The notes under the pieces: generated by a model
The model's input: the letters and a program-made list of their open reading frames with translations, nothing else
Told to the model about the DNA's origin: nothing
Databases searched by the model: none
Shown: positions 56,408 to 64,000 of the stretch, piece by piece
Layout of the letters: each line of letters opens with the position of its first letter
How positions within the stretch are numbered: the stretch's first letter is position 1
Program-made: the position numbers and the translations under genes
DNA from: Rhodopseudomonas_A palustris_F
GTDB lineage: Bacteria; Pseudomonadota; Alphaproteobacteria; Rhizobiales; Xanthobacteraceae
DNA length: 64,000 nucleotides
NCBI RefSeq assembly: GCF_000013745.1
Contig: NC_007925.1
Span: 4,712,001 to 4,776,000, forward strand
Direction: 5' to 3'

Positions 56408-56764
56408 CACCCATCGTCAAGAAAATGTCGCATCCTGTGGGAACCCGAGAAGTCCTGAGTTTTCAGGGCCTCAGCCGCACTAGAGCCACAATCCTGCAGC
56501 GTTCTCCAGAACCGAGATGCAAAGAATCTTTGATTGCCCGCGCTTCGGCAGCTCGGATTTTGCGCGTTTGGGGGATCTTGCTCGCCATGACATCCAGTCT
56601 GAACATTCAGTCTGACCCGTTTCACCGCGTTTCCGGCGCGGTCGGCAAACTCCGCTCTTGGTTCTGATCGGTGATTGCCCGATGGTCGTGCAGCAGGCCA
56701 AACGACTCGATCGTTGCGTGCGGGGCGCGCGAGGTTGCGGTGCGACAGCCGCGGCAATGACGAA
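56408..56764. other. Spacer between the rRNA promoter and the M23 peptidase gene
   Basis: 357 bases with no recognised gene. Open frames on both strands extend from the peptidase gene region and lack protein-like composition here. The peptidase promoter was not identified. Confidence 0.45.
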
Positions 56765-58852
56765 ATGGTGGGGGACGGCGGTTTGAGCCACAGGACGACA
56801 CGCGCGCGCAGCTATGGACGCGAGGCCGGGATCATCGACCTCGGCCACGAGCCGCCGCTTTCCGTCGACGGATCCGAAGCCGCGGTGATCGATCGGCGGC
56901 GCGTCTCGGTGCAATGGTTCAGCGGCACGATTCTCACCGGCCTGTGCGGCGCAGCCTTGATCGGCGGCGCCGTTTTCGCATCGCTGGACGGCGAAATGAC
57001 CTTCGCTAAAGTGCCGGAGCGCGTCGAAGGCGCGCTTCGCGGCGCGTTCGGCGCCAATGATCGCAATGCCAGCCTGCACAAGAGCGACCGGCTGCCGCCG
57101 CCCTCCGAATCCGCCGCGGCGCGCCAGGTGGTGCGGGTCTCCACCGTCACCCGAATCGGCAATCGTGACGTGATGCGGGTGCGGCCCTTCATTCGCATCG
57201 CCGGCAATCTGGCGCTGACCACCAGCGAGCTGTCCGCCAAGGTGCCGCCGTTCAATGCCCAACGCATGCTGACCGACGTCGGCGCGGCGACGCCCGCCGC
57301 CGCCGAAGACGCGCAGAATCCCGACGCCGTCGAGCCCGACGCCGAGGTGTCGTTCGTCACCCGCGATCTCGGTCCGATTCTGCCGAAGGCCAAAGTCGCC
57401 GCCGTATTGGCGATCGACGAGGTGTTGATGCGGGTGCGCGACGCCTCGAGCTGGCGCGGTCAAACCGGGGTTCGCTACACCATGGCCAGCGCCACCGGCG
57501 AAGCCGGCACGCCGCATTCCGACATCAAGATGGCCTACGCCACCGAGGGCAACGTCGCCGCCGATCCCTATGCCGGATTCGAGACCCGCGTGGTGCCGGA
57601 GAACGTGACGCTGCTGCCGAAGACCAAGGACCAGGCGACCGGCGGCAACCCGACCAACGAGCGGATCCACATCGTCAAGAAGAACGACAGCATTTCCACC
57701 ATCCTGCGCGACCAGGGCGCGACGCCCGAGGAAACCCGCGCGATCGCCGCCACGCTCGGCTCCCGCGGCCGCGACGGCGGGCTCAAAGAAGGCCAGAAGA
57801 TCCGCATCCTGATGGCGCCGGCCGGCCCCGGCCAACGGCTGCAGCCCTATCGCGTCGTGGTGGCGAGCGACTCCACTGTCGAAGCGGTGGCGGCGCTGTC
57901 CGACCTCGGCAAATACGTCGCGGTCGACGTGCAGAGCATGAACACCGTCGCCGAGGTGCCCGACAGCAGCGACGACGACGAGGACGACGGCACCGGCGTG
58001 CGGCTGTATCAAAGCATCTACGAGACCGCGCTGCGCAACAAGGTGCCGGCCGGCGTGATCGAGGACATGGTCCGGATCTATTCGTACGACGTCGATTTCC
58101 AGCGCCGGGTGCAGGCCGGCGATTCGTTCGAGGTGTTCTTTGCCGGCGAGGACGAAGGCTCCAACGCCACCGAGAAAAACGACGTGCTGTATGCCGCGCT
58201 CACCGTCGGCGGCGAGACCAAGAAATATTATCGCTTCCAGACCCCCGACGATTCGGTGGTGGATTTCTACGACGAGAGCGGCAAGAGCGCGAAGAAGTTC
58301 CTGGTGCGCAAGCCGGTCAACCAGGCGATCATGCGCTCGGGCTTCGGCGGCCGGCGGCATCCGATCCTCGGCTACGTCAAGATGCACACCGGCGTCGATT
58401 GGTCGACGCCCTACGGCACGCCGATCTTTGCCTCCGGCAACGGCATCGTCGAGAAGGTCGGCTGGGAAGGCGGCTACGGCAAATACGTCCGGCTCAAGCA
58501 CAACAACGGCTACGAGACCGCCTACGGCCATATGTCGGCGTTCGCCAAGGGGCTGGAGCCCGGCAAACGCGTGCGCCAGGGCCAGGTGATCGGCTTCGTC
58601 GGCTCCACCGGACTGTCGACCGGCGCCCACGTGCATTACGAAATTTTGGTCAACGGCCGCTTCGTCGACCCGATGCGGGTCAAGCTGCCGCGCGGCCGCT
58701 CGCTGGAAGGTCCGCTGATGGCGAGCTTCGAGAAAGAACGCGACCGGCTGGATACGATGATGACCAGCCGCAACGGCCGGCTGTCGGAAGATCTGTCGAC
58801 GCCGTCGCGCAACCAGAGCGCCTCGGCGCAGGGACGTCCCGTCACGCGGTAA
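56765..58852 (+). CDS. Membrane-anchored M23 family metallopeptidase
   Basis: 695 residues. A cytoplasmic N-terminus, one membrane helix (about 50-74), a large periplasmic region with a LysM/OapA-like module (RIHIVKKNDSISTILRDQG), and a C-terminal lysostaphin-type domain. Zinc ligands are visible: His541 and Asp545 in HTGVDWS, and His622/His624 in HVHYE. All ligands are kept, so it is a likely active endopeptidase cleaving peptidoglycan cross-links during growth or division. The start is uncertain: ATG 56765, or TTG 56783, which has the better GGGGGA Shine-Dalgarno. Confidence 0.88.
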   Translation: MVGDGGLSHRTTRARSYGREAGIIDLGHEPPLSVDGSEAAVIDRRRVSVQWFSGTILTGLCGAALIGGAVFASLDGEMTFAKVPERVEGALRGAFGANDRNASLHKSDRLPPPSESAAARQVVRVSTVTRIGNRDVMRVRPFIRIAGNLALTTSELSAKVPPFNAQRMLTDVGAATPAAAEDAQNPDAVEPDAEVSFVTRDLGPILPKAKVAAVLAIDEVLMRVRDASSWRGQTGVRYTMASATGEAGTPHSDIKMAYATEGNVAADPYAGFETRVVPENVTLLPKTKDQATGGNPTNERIHIVKKNDSISTILRDQGATPEETRAIAATLGSRGRDGGLKEGQKIRILMAPAGPGQRLQPYRVVVASDSTVEAVAALSDLGKYVAVDVQSMNTVAEVPDSSDDDEDDGTGVRLYQSIYETALRNKVPAGVIEDMVRIYSYDVDFQRRVQAGDSFEVFFAGEDEGSNATEKNDVLYAALTVGGETKKYYRFQTPDDSVVDFYDESGKSAKKFLVRKPVNQAIMRSGFGGRRHPILGYVKMHTGVDWSTPYGTPIFASGNGIVEKVGWEGGYGKYVRLKHNNGYETAYGHMSAFAKGLEPGKRVRQGQVIGFVGSTGLSTGAHVHYEILVNGRFVDPMRVKLPRGRSLEGPLMASFEKERDRLDTMMTSRNGRLSEDLSTPSRNQSASAQGRPVTR

Positions 58853-58862
58853 ATTCCGAGCA

Positions 58863-58887
58863 AATTCCTGTCGCGCAGACAGGAATT
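58863..58887 (+). terminator. Terminator-like hairpin after the M23 gene
   Basis: Perfect 10-bp stem (aattcctgtc / gacaggaatt), 5-nt loop, followed by GTGTTT. Confidence 0.75.
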
Positions 58888-58920
58888 GTGTTTGCCAACC
58901 CCCCTCCCCGATCAAATACT

Positions 58921-58950
58921 CTCCCGATAACAAACAAAATTCGGGAGGGA
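58921..58950 (+). promoter_or_regulatory. Ribosome binding site within a small hairpin
   Basis: ctcccga (58921-58927) pairs with tcgggag (58941-58947), which overlaps the GGGAGGGA Shine-Dalgarno of the following gene. Folding would partly hide the ribosome binding site. Confidence 0.45.
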
Positions 58951-58954
58951 TTTG

Positions 58955-60586
58955 ATGAGAGGCCGTCTGGCGTTCGGCGCAGCTCTGGCTGCGATCGCGC
59001 TCACGCACTGCAATAGCGCCGCACGGGCGCAGGGTTATCAAGTCAGCAAGCTCGTCTCGGGCTCGGCGTTTCACGGCGTGCACGGCCTCGGCGTCGACAA
59101 GTCCGGGCGACTGTTCGCGGGCTCCGTCGCCGGCGCCGCGCTGTACGAGGTCGACCGCGACAGCGGCACCGCCAAGGTCGCGATCCCGACGCCGCAAGGC
59201 ATGGCCGACGACATCGCCTTTGCGCCCGATGGCACGATGGCCTGGACCGCCTTCCTCACCGGCGATCTTTACGCGCGCAAGGCCGACGGCCCGATCAAGA
59301 AGCTCGCCGCCGGCCTGCCCGGCATCAATTCGCTGGCCTATCGCAAAGACGGCCGGCTCTATGCCAGCCAGGTGTTTCTCGGCGACGCGCTCTATGAAAT
59401 CGACGTCGAAGGCGTCAAGCCGCCGCGCAAGATCTTGGAGAAGATGGGCGGGCTGAACGGCTTCGAATTCGGCCCCGACGACATGCTCTACGGCCCGTTG
59501 TGGTTCAAGAGCCAGGTGGTCAAGGTCGATGTCGACAAGGCCGAACTGAGCGTGGTCGCCAACGGCTTCAAGATTCCCGCGGCGGTGAATTTCGATTCCA
59601 AGGGCCAGCTATGGGTGGTCGATACCGCGCTCGGCCAGCTGACCCGGGTCGATCCCAAGACCGGAGCGAAGAAGCTCGTCGCGCAGCTCAAGCCGTCGCT
59701 CGACAACCTTGCGATCGACGATCGAGATCGCATCTACGTCTCCAACATGGCTGACAACGGCATTCAGGAAGTCGATCCGGACAGCGGCACGGTCAAGCAG
59801 CTGATCATCGGCAAGCTGGCGCTGCCCGGCGGCATCGGCGTGGTTTCGGAGAGCGGCAAGGATACGGTCTACGTCGCCGACGTGATGGCCTATCGCAGCG
59901 TCGACGGCGCAACCGGCGAGGTTCGCGAGATCGCCCGGATGCATGCCGACGGCGTGACGCTGGAATATCCGATGAGCGCCACCGCCAAAGGCGACGAGGT
60001 GATTCTGTCGAGCTGGTTCAGCGGCACCGTGCAGGTGCTCGATCGCAGAACCGGACAATCGCGCGAGATGGTCCATGGCCTGAAGGCGCCGCACGACGCC
60101 ATCCGGCTCCGCAACGGCGATCTGTTGGTCAACGAGCTCGGCAGCCGCTCGCTGATCCGACTCGGCGGCGAGCACGGCAAGCAGCGCAGCACCGTCGCCG
60201 GCGAGCTCAACGGTCCGATCGGGCTGGTCGCGGCGGACGACGGATCGGTCTACCTGACCGAGGCGTTTTCCGGCCAAGTGACCAGGGTCAAGCTCGACGA
60301 CGGCGCCAAGACCGTGGTGGCGAAGGATCTGAAAATGCCGGAAGGCCTCGCGCTGGCGCCCAGCGGCAAGCTGATCGTGGCCGAGGTCGGAGCCAAGCGC
60401 ATCGTCGAAATCGATCCCGCGACCGGCAGCGTCACCGAACTCGCCGGCAATCTGCCGATCGGGCTCGCAGCCGCGCCCGGGCTGCCGCCAACCAACATTC
60501 CGACCGGCGTCGGCGTCGGGGCCGACGGCACGATCTACGTGTCGTCCGACATCGAGAACGCAATCTACAAATTGGTGAAGCAGTAA
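58955..60586 (+). CDS. Secreted beta-propeller protein, SMP-30/NHL-like
   Basis: 543 residues. Signal peptide 1-25 (cleavage after ARA) and about ten repeated blades of the form GLxVDxSGRLFAGSVAGAALYEVD, for example FGPDDMLYGPLWFKSQVVKVD, IDDRDRIYVSNMADNGIQEVD and ADGTIYVSSDIENAIYKL. This is an SMP-30/gluconolactonase or NHL-type propeller secreted to the periplasm. A lactonase activity is possible, but metal ligands cannot be assigned with confidence. Start 58955 follows GGGAGGGA closely. Convergent with clpB. Confidence 0.8.
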   Translation: MRGRLAFGAALAAIALTHCNSAARAQGYQVSKLVSGSAFHGVHGLGVDKSGRLFAGSVAGAALYEVDRDSGTAKVAIPTPQGMADDIAFAPDGTMAWTAFLTGDLYARKADGPIKKLAAGLPGINSLAYRKDGRLYASQVFLGDALYEIDVEGVKPPRKILEKMGGLNGFEFGPDDMLYGPLWFKSQVVKVDVDKAELSVVANGFKIPAAVNFDSKGQLWVVDTALGQLTRVDPKTGAKKLVAQLKPSLDNLAIDDRDRIYVSNMADNGIQEVDPDSGTVKQLIIGKLALPGGIGVVSESGKDTVYVADVMAYRSVDGATGEVREIARMHADGVTLEYPMSATAKGDEVILSSWFSGTVQVLDRRTGQSREMVHGLKAPHDAIRLRNGDLLVNELGSRSLIRLGGEHGKQRSTVAGELNGPIGLVAADDGSVYLTEAFSGQVTRVKLDDGAKTVVAKDLKMPEGLALAPSGKLIVAEVGAKRIVEIDPATGSVTELAGNLPIGLAAAPGLPPTNIPTGVGVGADGTIYVSSDIENAIYKLVKQ

Positions 60587-60608
60587 GCCTATTCCGCCGC
60601 CCGGGACT

Positions 60609-60638
60609 CGCGGAGCAGCGCCACGGCGGTGCTCCGCG
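60609..60638. terminator. Hairpin between convergent genes
   Basis: Perfect 9-bp stem (cgcggagca / tgctccgcg) with a 12-nt loop and no T-run. Lies in the 65-bp gap between the propeller gene and clpB. Confidence 0.55.
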
Positions 60639-60651
60639 ATCGGGAGGATGG

Positions 60652-63291
60652 TTAGTTCAGCATCCGTTTCGACAGCGGCCGCTCGAACGGCGCGATGTCG
60701 GCGGTGTGCGGCGGCCTGCCGTTGAAGGTCAAGACGCCGCCTTCGGTCGAGATCGCGACGCGGTCGCCATCCTTGATGTCGCCGGCGAGAATCATCTCGG
60801 CCAGCGGATCCTGTACGTGACGCTGGATCACCCGCTTCAGCGGACGCGCGCCATAGGCCGGATCCCAGCCCTTTTCGGCCAGCCAGTCGCGCGCCGAAGC
60901 GTCGAGCTCGAGCACGATCTTGCGCTCTTCCAACAGCTTGGCGAGCCTGGTGAACTGGATCTCGACGATCCGCCCCATCTCGCTCTTCTGCAAGCGGTGG
61001 AACAGGATGATCTCGTCGACCCGGTTGAGGAATTCCGGGCGGAAATGCGCCCGCACCATCGCCATCACCGGCTCGCGCACCACTTCGGTGTCTTCGCCCT
61101 CCGGCTGGTTGACCAGGAATTCCGAGCCGAGATTCGAGGTCATCACGATCAGCGTGTTGCGGAAATCCACCGTGCGGCCCTGCCCGTCGGTCAGCCGTCC
61201 ATCATCGAGCACCTGCAGCAGCACGTTGAAGACGTCCGGATGGGCTTTTTCGATTTCGTCGAACAGCACCACCTGATACGGCCGCCGGCGCACCGCTTCG
61301 GTCAAAGCGCCGCCCTCGTCATAGCCGACATAGCCCGGAGGCGCGCCGATCAGCCGCGAGACCGAGTGCTTTTCCATGTATTCCGACATGTCGAGCCGGA
61401 CCATCGCGGTCTCGTCGTCGAACAGATACTCGGCCAAGGCTTTGGTGAGTTCGGTCTTGCCGACACCCGTGGGCCCCAAGAACATGAACGAGCCCATCGG
61501 CCGGTTCGGATCCTGCAGCCCGGCACGGGAGCGCCGCACCGCGGTCGCCACCGCGTGCACCGCCTCGAACTGGCCGACCACGCGTTTGCCGAGCGAGTCT
61601 TCCATCCGCAGCAGCTTGTCCTTTTCGCCTTCCAGCATCTTCTCGACCGGCACGCCGGTCCAGCGCGAGACGACCTGCGCGATGTGGTTGGCGGTGACCG
61701 CCTCCTCCATCATCTCGCCATTGCCGGCATGGGCTTCGATCTCGGCGAGCCTGCGCTCCAGCTCCGGAATCCGGCCATAGGCCAATTCGCCGGCGCGCTG
61801 ATATTCGCCGCGGCGTTGCGCGTCGGCGAGTTCGATCCGCAAGCCATCGAGCTCGCTCTTGAGCTTCTGCGCGTTCGACAGCTTGTTCTTCTCGGCGCTC
61901 CAGCGCGCGGTGAGCGCGGCGGATTTCTCCTCGAGTTCGGCGAGTTCGCCGGACAAGGTTTGCAGCCGGCTCTTCGAGCCGGGATCGGTTTCCTTTTTCA
62001 GCGCCTCCTGCTCGATCTTCAGCCGGATGATTTCGCGATCCATCGAATCCAGCTCTTCCGGCTTGGAATCGACCTGCATTTTCAGCCGGGCCGCGGCCTC
62101 GTCCATCAGGTCGATGGCTTTATCCGGCAGGAAACGGTCGGTGATGTAGCGGTTTGACAGCGTGGTCGCCGCCACCAGCGCGGAATCGGCGATCCGCACG
62201 CCATGGTGCTGCTCGTACTTGTCCTTCAATCCGCGCAGGATCGAGATGGTGTCCTCCACCGTCGGCTCGGAGACGAAGATCGGCTGGAACCGGCGCGCCA
62301 GAGCTGCGTCCTTTTCCACGTGCTTGCGATATTCATCCAGCGTGGTGGCGCCGATGCAATGCAGCTCGCCGCGCGCCAGCGCGGGCTTCAACAGATTGGA
62401 CGCATCCATCGCGCCATCGGCCTTGCCGGCGCCGATCAAGGTGTGCATCTCGTCGATGAACAGGATGATGCCGCCTTCGGCCGAAGTGACCTCGGAGAGC
62501 ACCGCCTTCAGCCGCTCCTCGAATTCGCCGCGATACTTTGCGCCCGCGATCAGGGCGCCGAGGTCGAGCGACAACAGCTTCTTGTCTTTCAAACTCTCCG
62601 GCACGTCGCCGTTGAGAATGCGCAGCGCCAGGCCTTCGACGATCGCGGTCTTGCCGACCCCGGGCTCGCCGATCAGCACCGGATTGTTCTTGGTGCGGCG
62701 GGAGAGCACTTGGATGGTGCGGCGGATTTCCTCGTCGCGGCCGATCACCGGATCGAGCTTGCCATCGCGTGCCGCTTGCGTCAGGTCGCGGGCGTATTTC
62801 TTCAGCGCATCATAAGCGTTTTCCGCCGTGGCGGAATCCGCTGTGCGGCCCTTGCGCAGCGCGTTGATCGCGGCGTTGAGGTTCTGCGGGGTGACGCCGC
62901 CCTTTTTCAGCAGCGCGCCGGCCTCGGAGTCCCTGTCGAGCGCCAGAGCCAGCAGCAGCCGCTCCACGGTGACGAAGCTATCGCCGGCCTTGTCGGCGGC
63001 CTGCTCCGCAGCGTCGAAGGCCCGCGCGGTGTCCGGGGCCAGATAGACCTGGCCGGCACCGGCACCCGACACCTTCGGCATCTTGTTCAGCGCGTCTTCG
63101 GTGGCCTTGAGGATGGCGCGGGAGTTGCCGCCGGAGCGGTCGATCAGGCCGCCCGCGAGGCCTTCGCTGTCGTCCAGCAGCACCTTGAGAATGTGCAGCG
63201 GCGAGAACTGCTGGTGGCCCTCGCGCACCGCCAGCGATTGCGCCGACTGAATGAAGCCGCGCACCCGCTCGGTGTATTTTTCGATGTTCAT
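60652..63291 (-). CDS. clpB: ATP-dependent disaggregase ClpB
   Basis: 879 residues. Hsp100 chaperone that pulls proteins out of aggregates with DnaK. An N-terminal Clp-N repeat domain (1-145), AAA+ module 1 with Walker A GEPGVGKT (208-215), a coiled-coil middle domain of about 110 residues (LDSMDREIIRLKIEQEAL onward), and AAA+ module 2 with Walker A GPTGVGKT (about 605). The middle domain identifies ClpB rather than ClpA. Start ATG 63291 (MNIEKYTERV) has GAGGGA upstream; a TTG at 63297 is less likely. A heat-shock promoter was looked for but not clearly seen. Confidence 0.96.
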   Translation of the reverse strand: MNIEKYTERVRGFIQSAQSLAVREGHQQFSPLHILKVLLDDSEGLAGGLIDRSGGNSRAILKATEDALNKMPKVSGAGAGQVYLAPDTARAFDAAEQAADKAGDSFVTVERLLLALALDRDSEAGALLKKGGVTPQNLNAAINALRKGRTADSATAENAYDALKKYARDLTQAARDGKLDPVIGRDEEIRRTIQVLSRRTKNNPVLIGEPGVGKTAIVEGLALRILNGDVPESLKDKKLLSLDLGALIAGAKYRGEFEERLKAVLSEVTSAEGGIILFIDEMHTLIGAGKADGAMDASNLLKPALARGELHCIGATTLDEYRKHVEKDAALARRFQPIFVSEPTVEDTISILRGLKDKYEQHHGVRIADSALVAATTLSNRYITDRFLPDKAIDLMDEAAARLKMQVDSKPEELDSMDREIIRLKIEQEALKKETDPGSKSRLQTLSGELAELEEKSAALTARWSAEKNKLSNAQKLKSELDGLRIELADAQRRGEYQRAGELAYGRIPELERRLAEIEAHAGNGEMMEEAVTANHIAQVVSRWTGVPVEKMLEGEKDKLLRMEDSLGKRVVGQFEAVHAVATAVRRSRAGLQDPNRPMGSFMFLGPTGVGKTELTKALAEYLFDDETAMVRLDMSEYMEKHSVSRLIGAPPGYVGYDEGGALTEAVRRRPYQVVLFDEIEKAHPDVFNVLLQVLDDGRLTDGQGRTVDFRNTLIVMTSNLGSEFLVNQPEGEDTEVVREPVMAMVRAHFRPEFLNRVDEIILFHRLQKSEMGRIVEIQFTRLAKLLEERKIVLELDASARDWLAEKGWDPAYGARPLKRVIQRHVQDPLAEMILAGDIKDGDRVAISTEGGVLTFNGRPPHTADIAPFERPLSKRMLN

Positions 63292-63554
63292 TGTCAATGT
63301 CCCTCAGCCTGCCGTTGCGCCTCGAAAGCACGCCAACGACATCTTCATTGGGTTGCGCCGACCGCGCTGATCGTGCTCAGCCGGCGGCGATGGCTCGCCG
63401 GCTCAAACGGCCGGCTTGCAACCAATGTGGGATCGGATTCCGAGCGGCGAAAGGGGTTCCCTCACAATTTCGTCAGGCCCCAGGACGCGGGCCCGCACGA
63501 TGGCTTTGGAGCTGGCCGGAAACGCCGCGCATAACGTGAGGCACTAAGCATCCT
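63292..63554. other. clpB upstream region
   Basis: 263 bases with no gene. Contains an inverted pair (gccggc-rich, 63375-63420) and is expected to hold the clpB promoter on the minus strand. Confidence 0.4.
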
Positions 63555-63646
63555 CACGTCATGGCCGGGCTTGTCCCGGCCACCCACGCCCACAAGCGAC
63601 GCCTTGGCTGTTTCCGTGGATGGCCGGGACGAGCCCGGCCACGACG
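63555..63646. repeat. Palindromic intergenic repeat, family C, copy 2
   Basis: 92 bp with inverted ends (cacgtcatggccgggcttgt / gagcccggccacgacg). Its reverse complement aligns well along its whole length with the element at 46811-46905, including the aaacagccaaggcgtcg centre. Confidence 0.88.
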
Positions 63647-63737
63647 CGGAGAGGTCGGCAATCCCGAGGCGCCGTGGGGACGCGTCGCACAGACGATTCC
63701 GTTGCGCGCGGCTCATGCAAAACCACGCGCCTCCTCT

Positions 63738-64000
63738 TCAGCTCGCCGGCATCACATAGGCGTAGATCCGGCTTCGCGGATAGCTCGCCTCGGCGACGCG
63801 GTGGCCGTGATTGCCCGACACCACGATCGGATTGCCCTTGGCGTCGATGCCGCTGACCACGCCGACATGGCCGCCGCGCTTGCCACGCGACATCACCGCG
63901 ATGGCGCCGACTTGCGGGCCGGAAATCCGCTGGCCGTAGCTGGCGAACGAGCGCGCCATGTCGGAGCCGCTGCCGCGCAGACCCGCGCGCTCCAGCACCA
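63738..64000 (-). CDS. TIGR02594-type putative cell-wall hydrolase (5' end outside window)
   Basis: The last 87 codons of a gene that continues past the right edge. Visible features: ERAGLRGSGSDMARSFASYG, the GAIAVMSRGKRGGHVGVVSGID block with the likely catalytic His (GGHVG), GNPIVVSGNHG and the closing YPRSRIYAYVMP. This is the C-terminal half of an NlpC/P60-CHAP-like fold, whose nucleophile Cys would lie in the missing part. The first visible codons (VLERAGL) look internal, so no start is assigned. Confidence 0.8.
   Translation of the reverse strand, partial: VLERAGLRGSGSDMARSFASYGQRISGPQVGAIAVMSRGKRGGHVGVVSGIDAKGNPIVVSGNHGHRVAEASYPRSRIYAYVMPAS

Noticed and set aside
56480..59197. A 905-codon open frame on the minus strand opposite the M23 peptidase gene
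   Set aside because: It is a GC-rich antisense shadow: His/Arg/Gly/Val-rich with no motif, while the plus strand has a clear signal-anchor and metallopeptidase domain.
63292..63480. Heat-shock sigma-32 promoter before clpB
   Set aside because: TTGCAAG- and CCAT-like pieces occur but not at a convincing spacing, so no promoter was called.
63462..63716. An 84-codon frame reading ...GVGGRDKPGHDV...
   Set aside because: This is the chance translation of palindromic repeat family C, a common false gene in these genomes.

Overview
The window looks like chromosome from an alphaproteobacterium of the Rhodopseudomonas/Bradyrhizobium group. It is GC-rich, carries the CtrA regulator and its phosphotransferase ChpT, has an rRNA operon of the order 16S-tRNA-Ile-tRNA-Ala-23S-5S with an expanded 23S helix 9, and has a CYP153-like P450 beside acyl-CoA genes. 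The genus is inferred from the gene set and protein style; no database was searched.

Layout. 1-0.7 kb: the end of ctrA. 0.7-10.8 kb: a mannose and glycosyl-transfer region (GDP-mannose synthesis enzyme, phosphomannomutase, AGE-family isomerase, GT2 polyprenol-phosphate glycosyltransferase, GtrA-like flippase and two large GT-C-like membrane proteins), which together could make and use a lipid-linked mannose. 10.8-11.8 kb: a HigB/HigA toxin-antitoxin pair lying exactly between two direct copies of a palindromic repeat. 11.9-18.6 kb: a chemotaxis-type operon (cheA-cheW-cheY-cheB-cheR, no receptor gene) next to chpT. 18.8-22.3 kb: cysQ, a YHS-domain protein, an EipA/DUF1134 envelope protein and a membrane-anchored coiled-coil protein. 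22.4-25.1 kb: tRNA-Val(CAC) followed by a small AT-richer island that ends in a degenerate duplicate of the tRNA 3' half; it encodes two unrecognised membrane proteins and some fragments, with no integrase.

25.3-30.6 kb is a vitamin B12 block. Two convergent operons each start with a cobalamin riboswitch: btuC-btuD-btuF on the plus strand, and a cysteine-rich small-domain gene plus cobQ on the minus strand. 31-34.5 kb: a TPP enzyme, an L,D-transpeptidase and a DUF2927 protein. 34.6-41.8 kb: acyl-CoA catabolism, with isovaleryl-CoA dehydrogenase divergent from a P450, an acyl-CoA dehydrogenase, a class III CoA-transferase and a MaoC-type hydratase, then an SDR. 41.8-46.6 kb: a hemolysin III-like protein, the YcjX/YcjF pair, a cold-shock protein and a secreted protein. 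47-50 kb: putA.

50.1-56.4 kb is the rRNA operon on the minus strand, with a clear promoter and a terminator shared with putA. 56.7-64 kb: an M23 peptidase, a secreted beta-propeller protein, clpB and the end of a TIGR02594-type hydrolase gene. Three families of roughly 90-145 bp palindromic intergenic repeats are scattered through the window. No insertion sequence, transposase, prophage or CRISPR array was seen.
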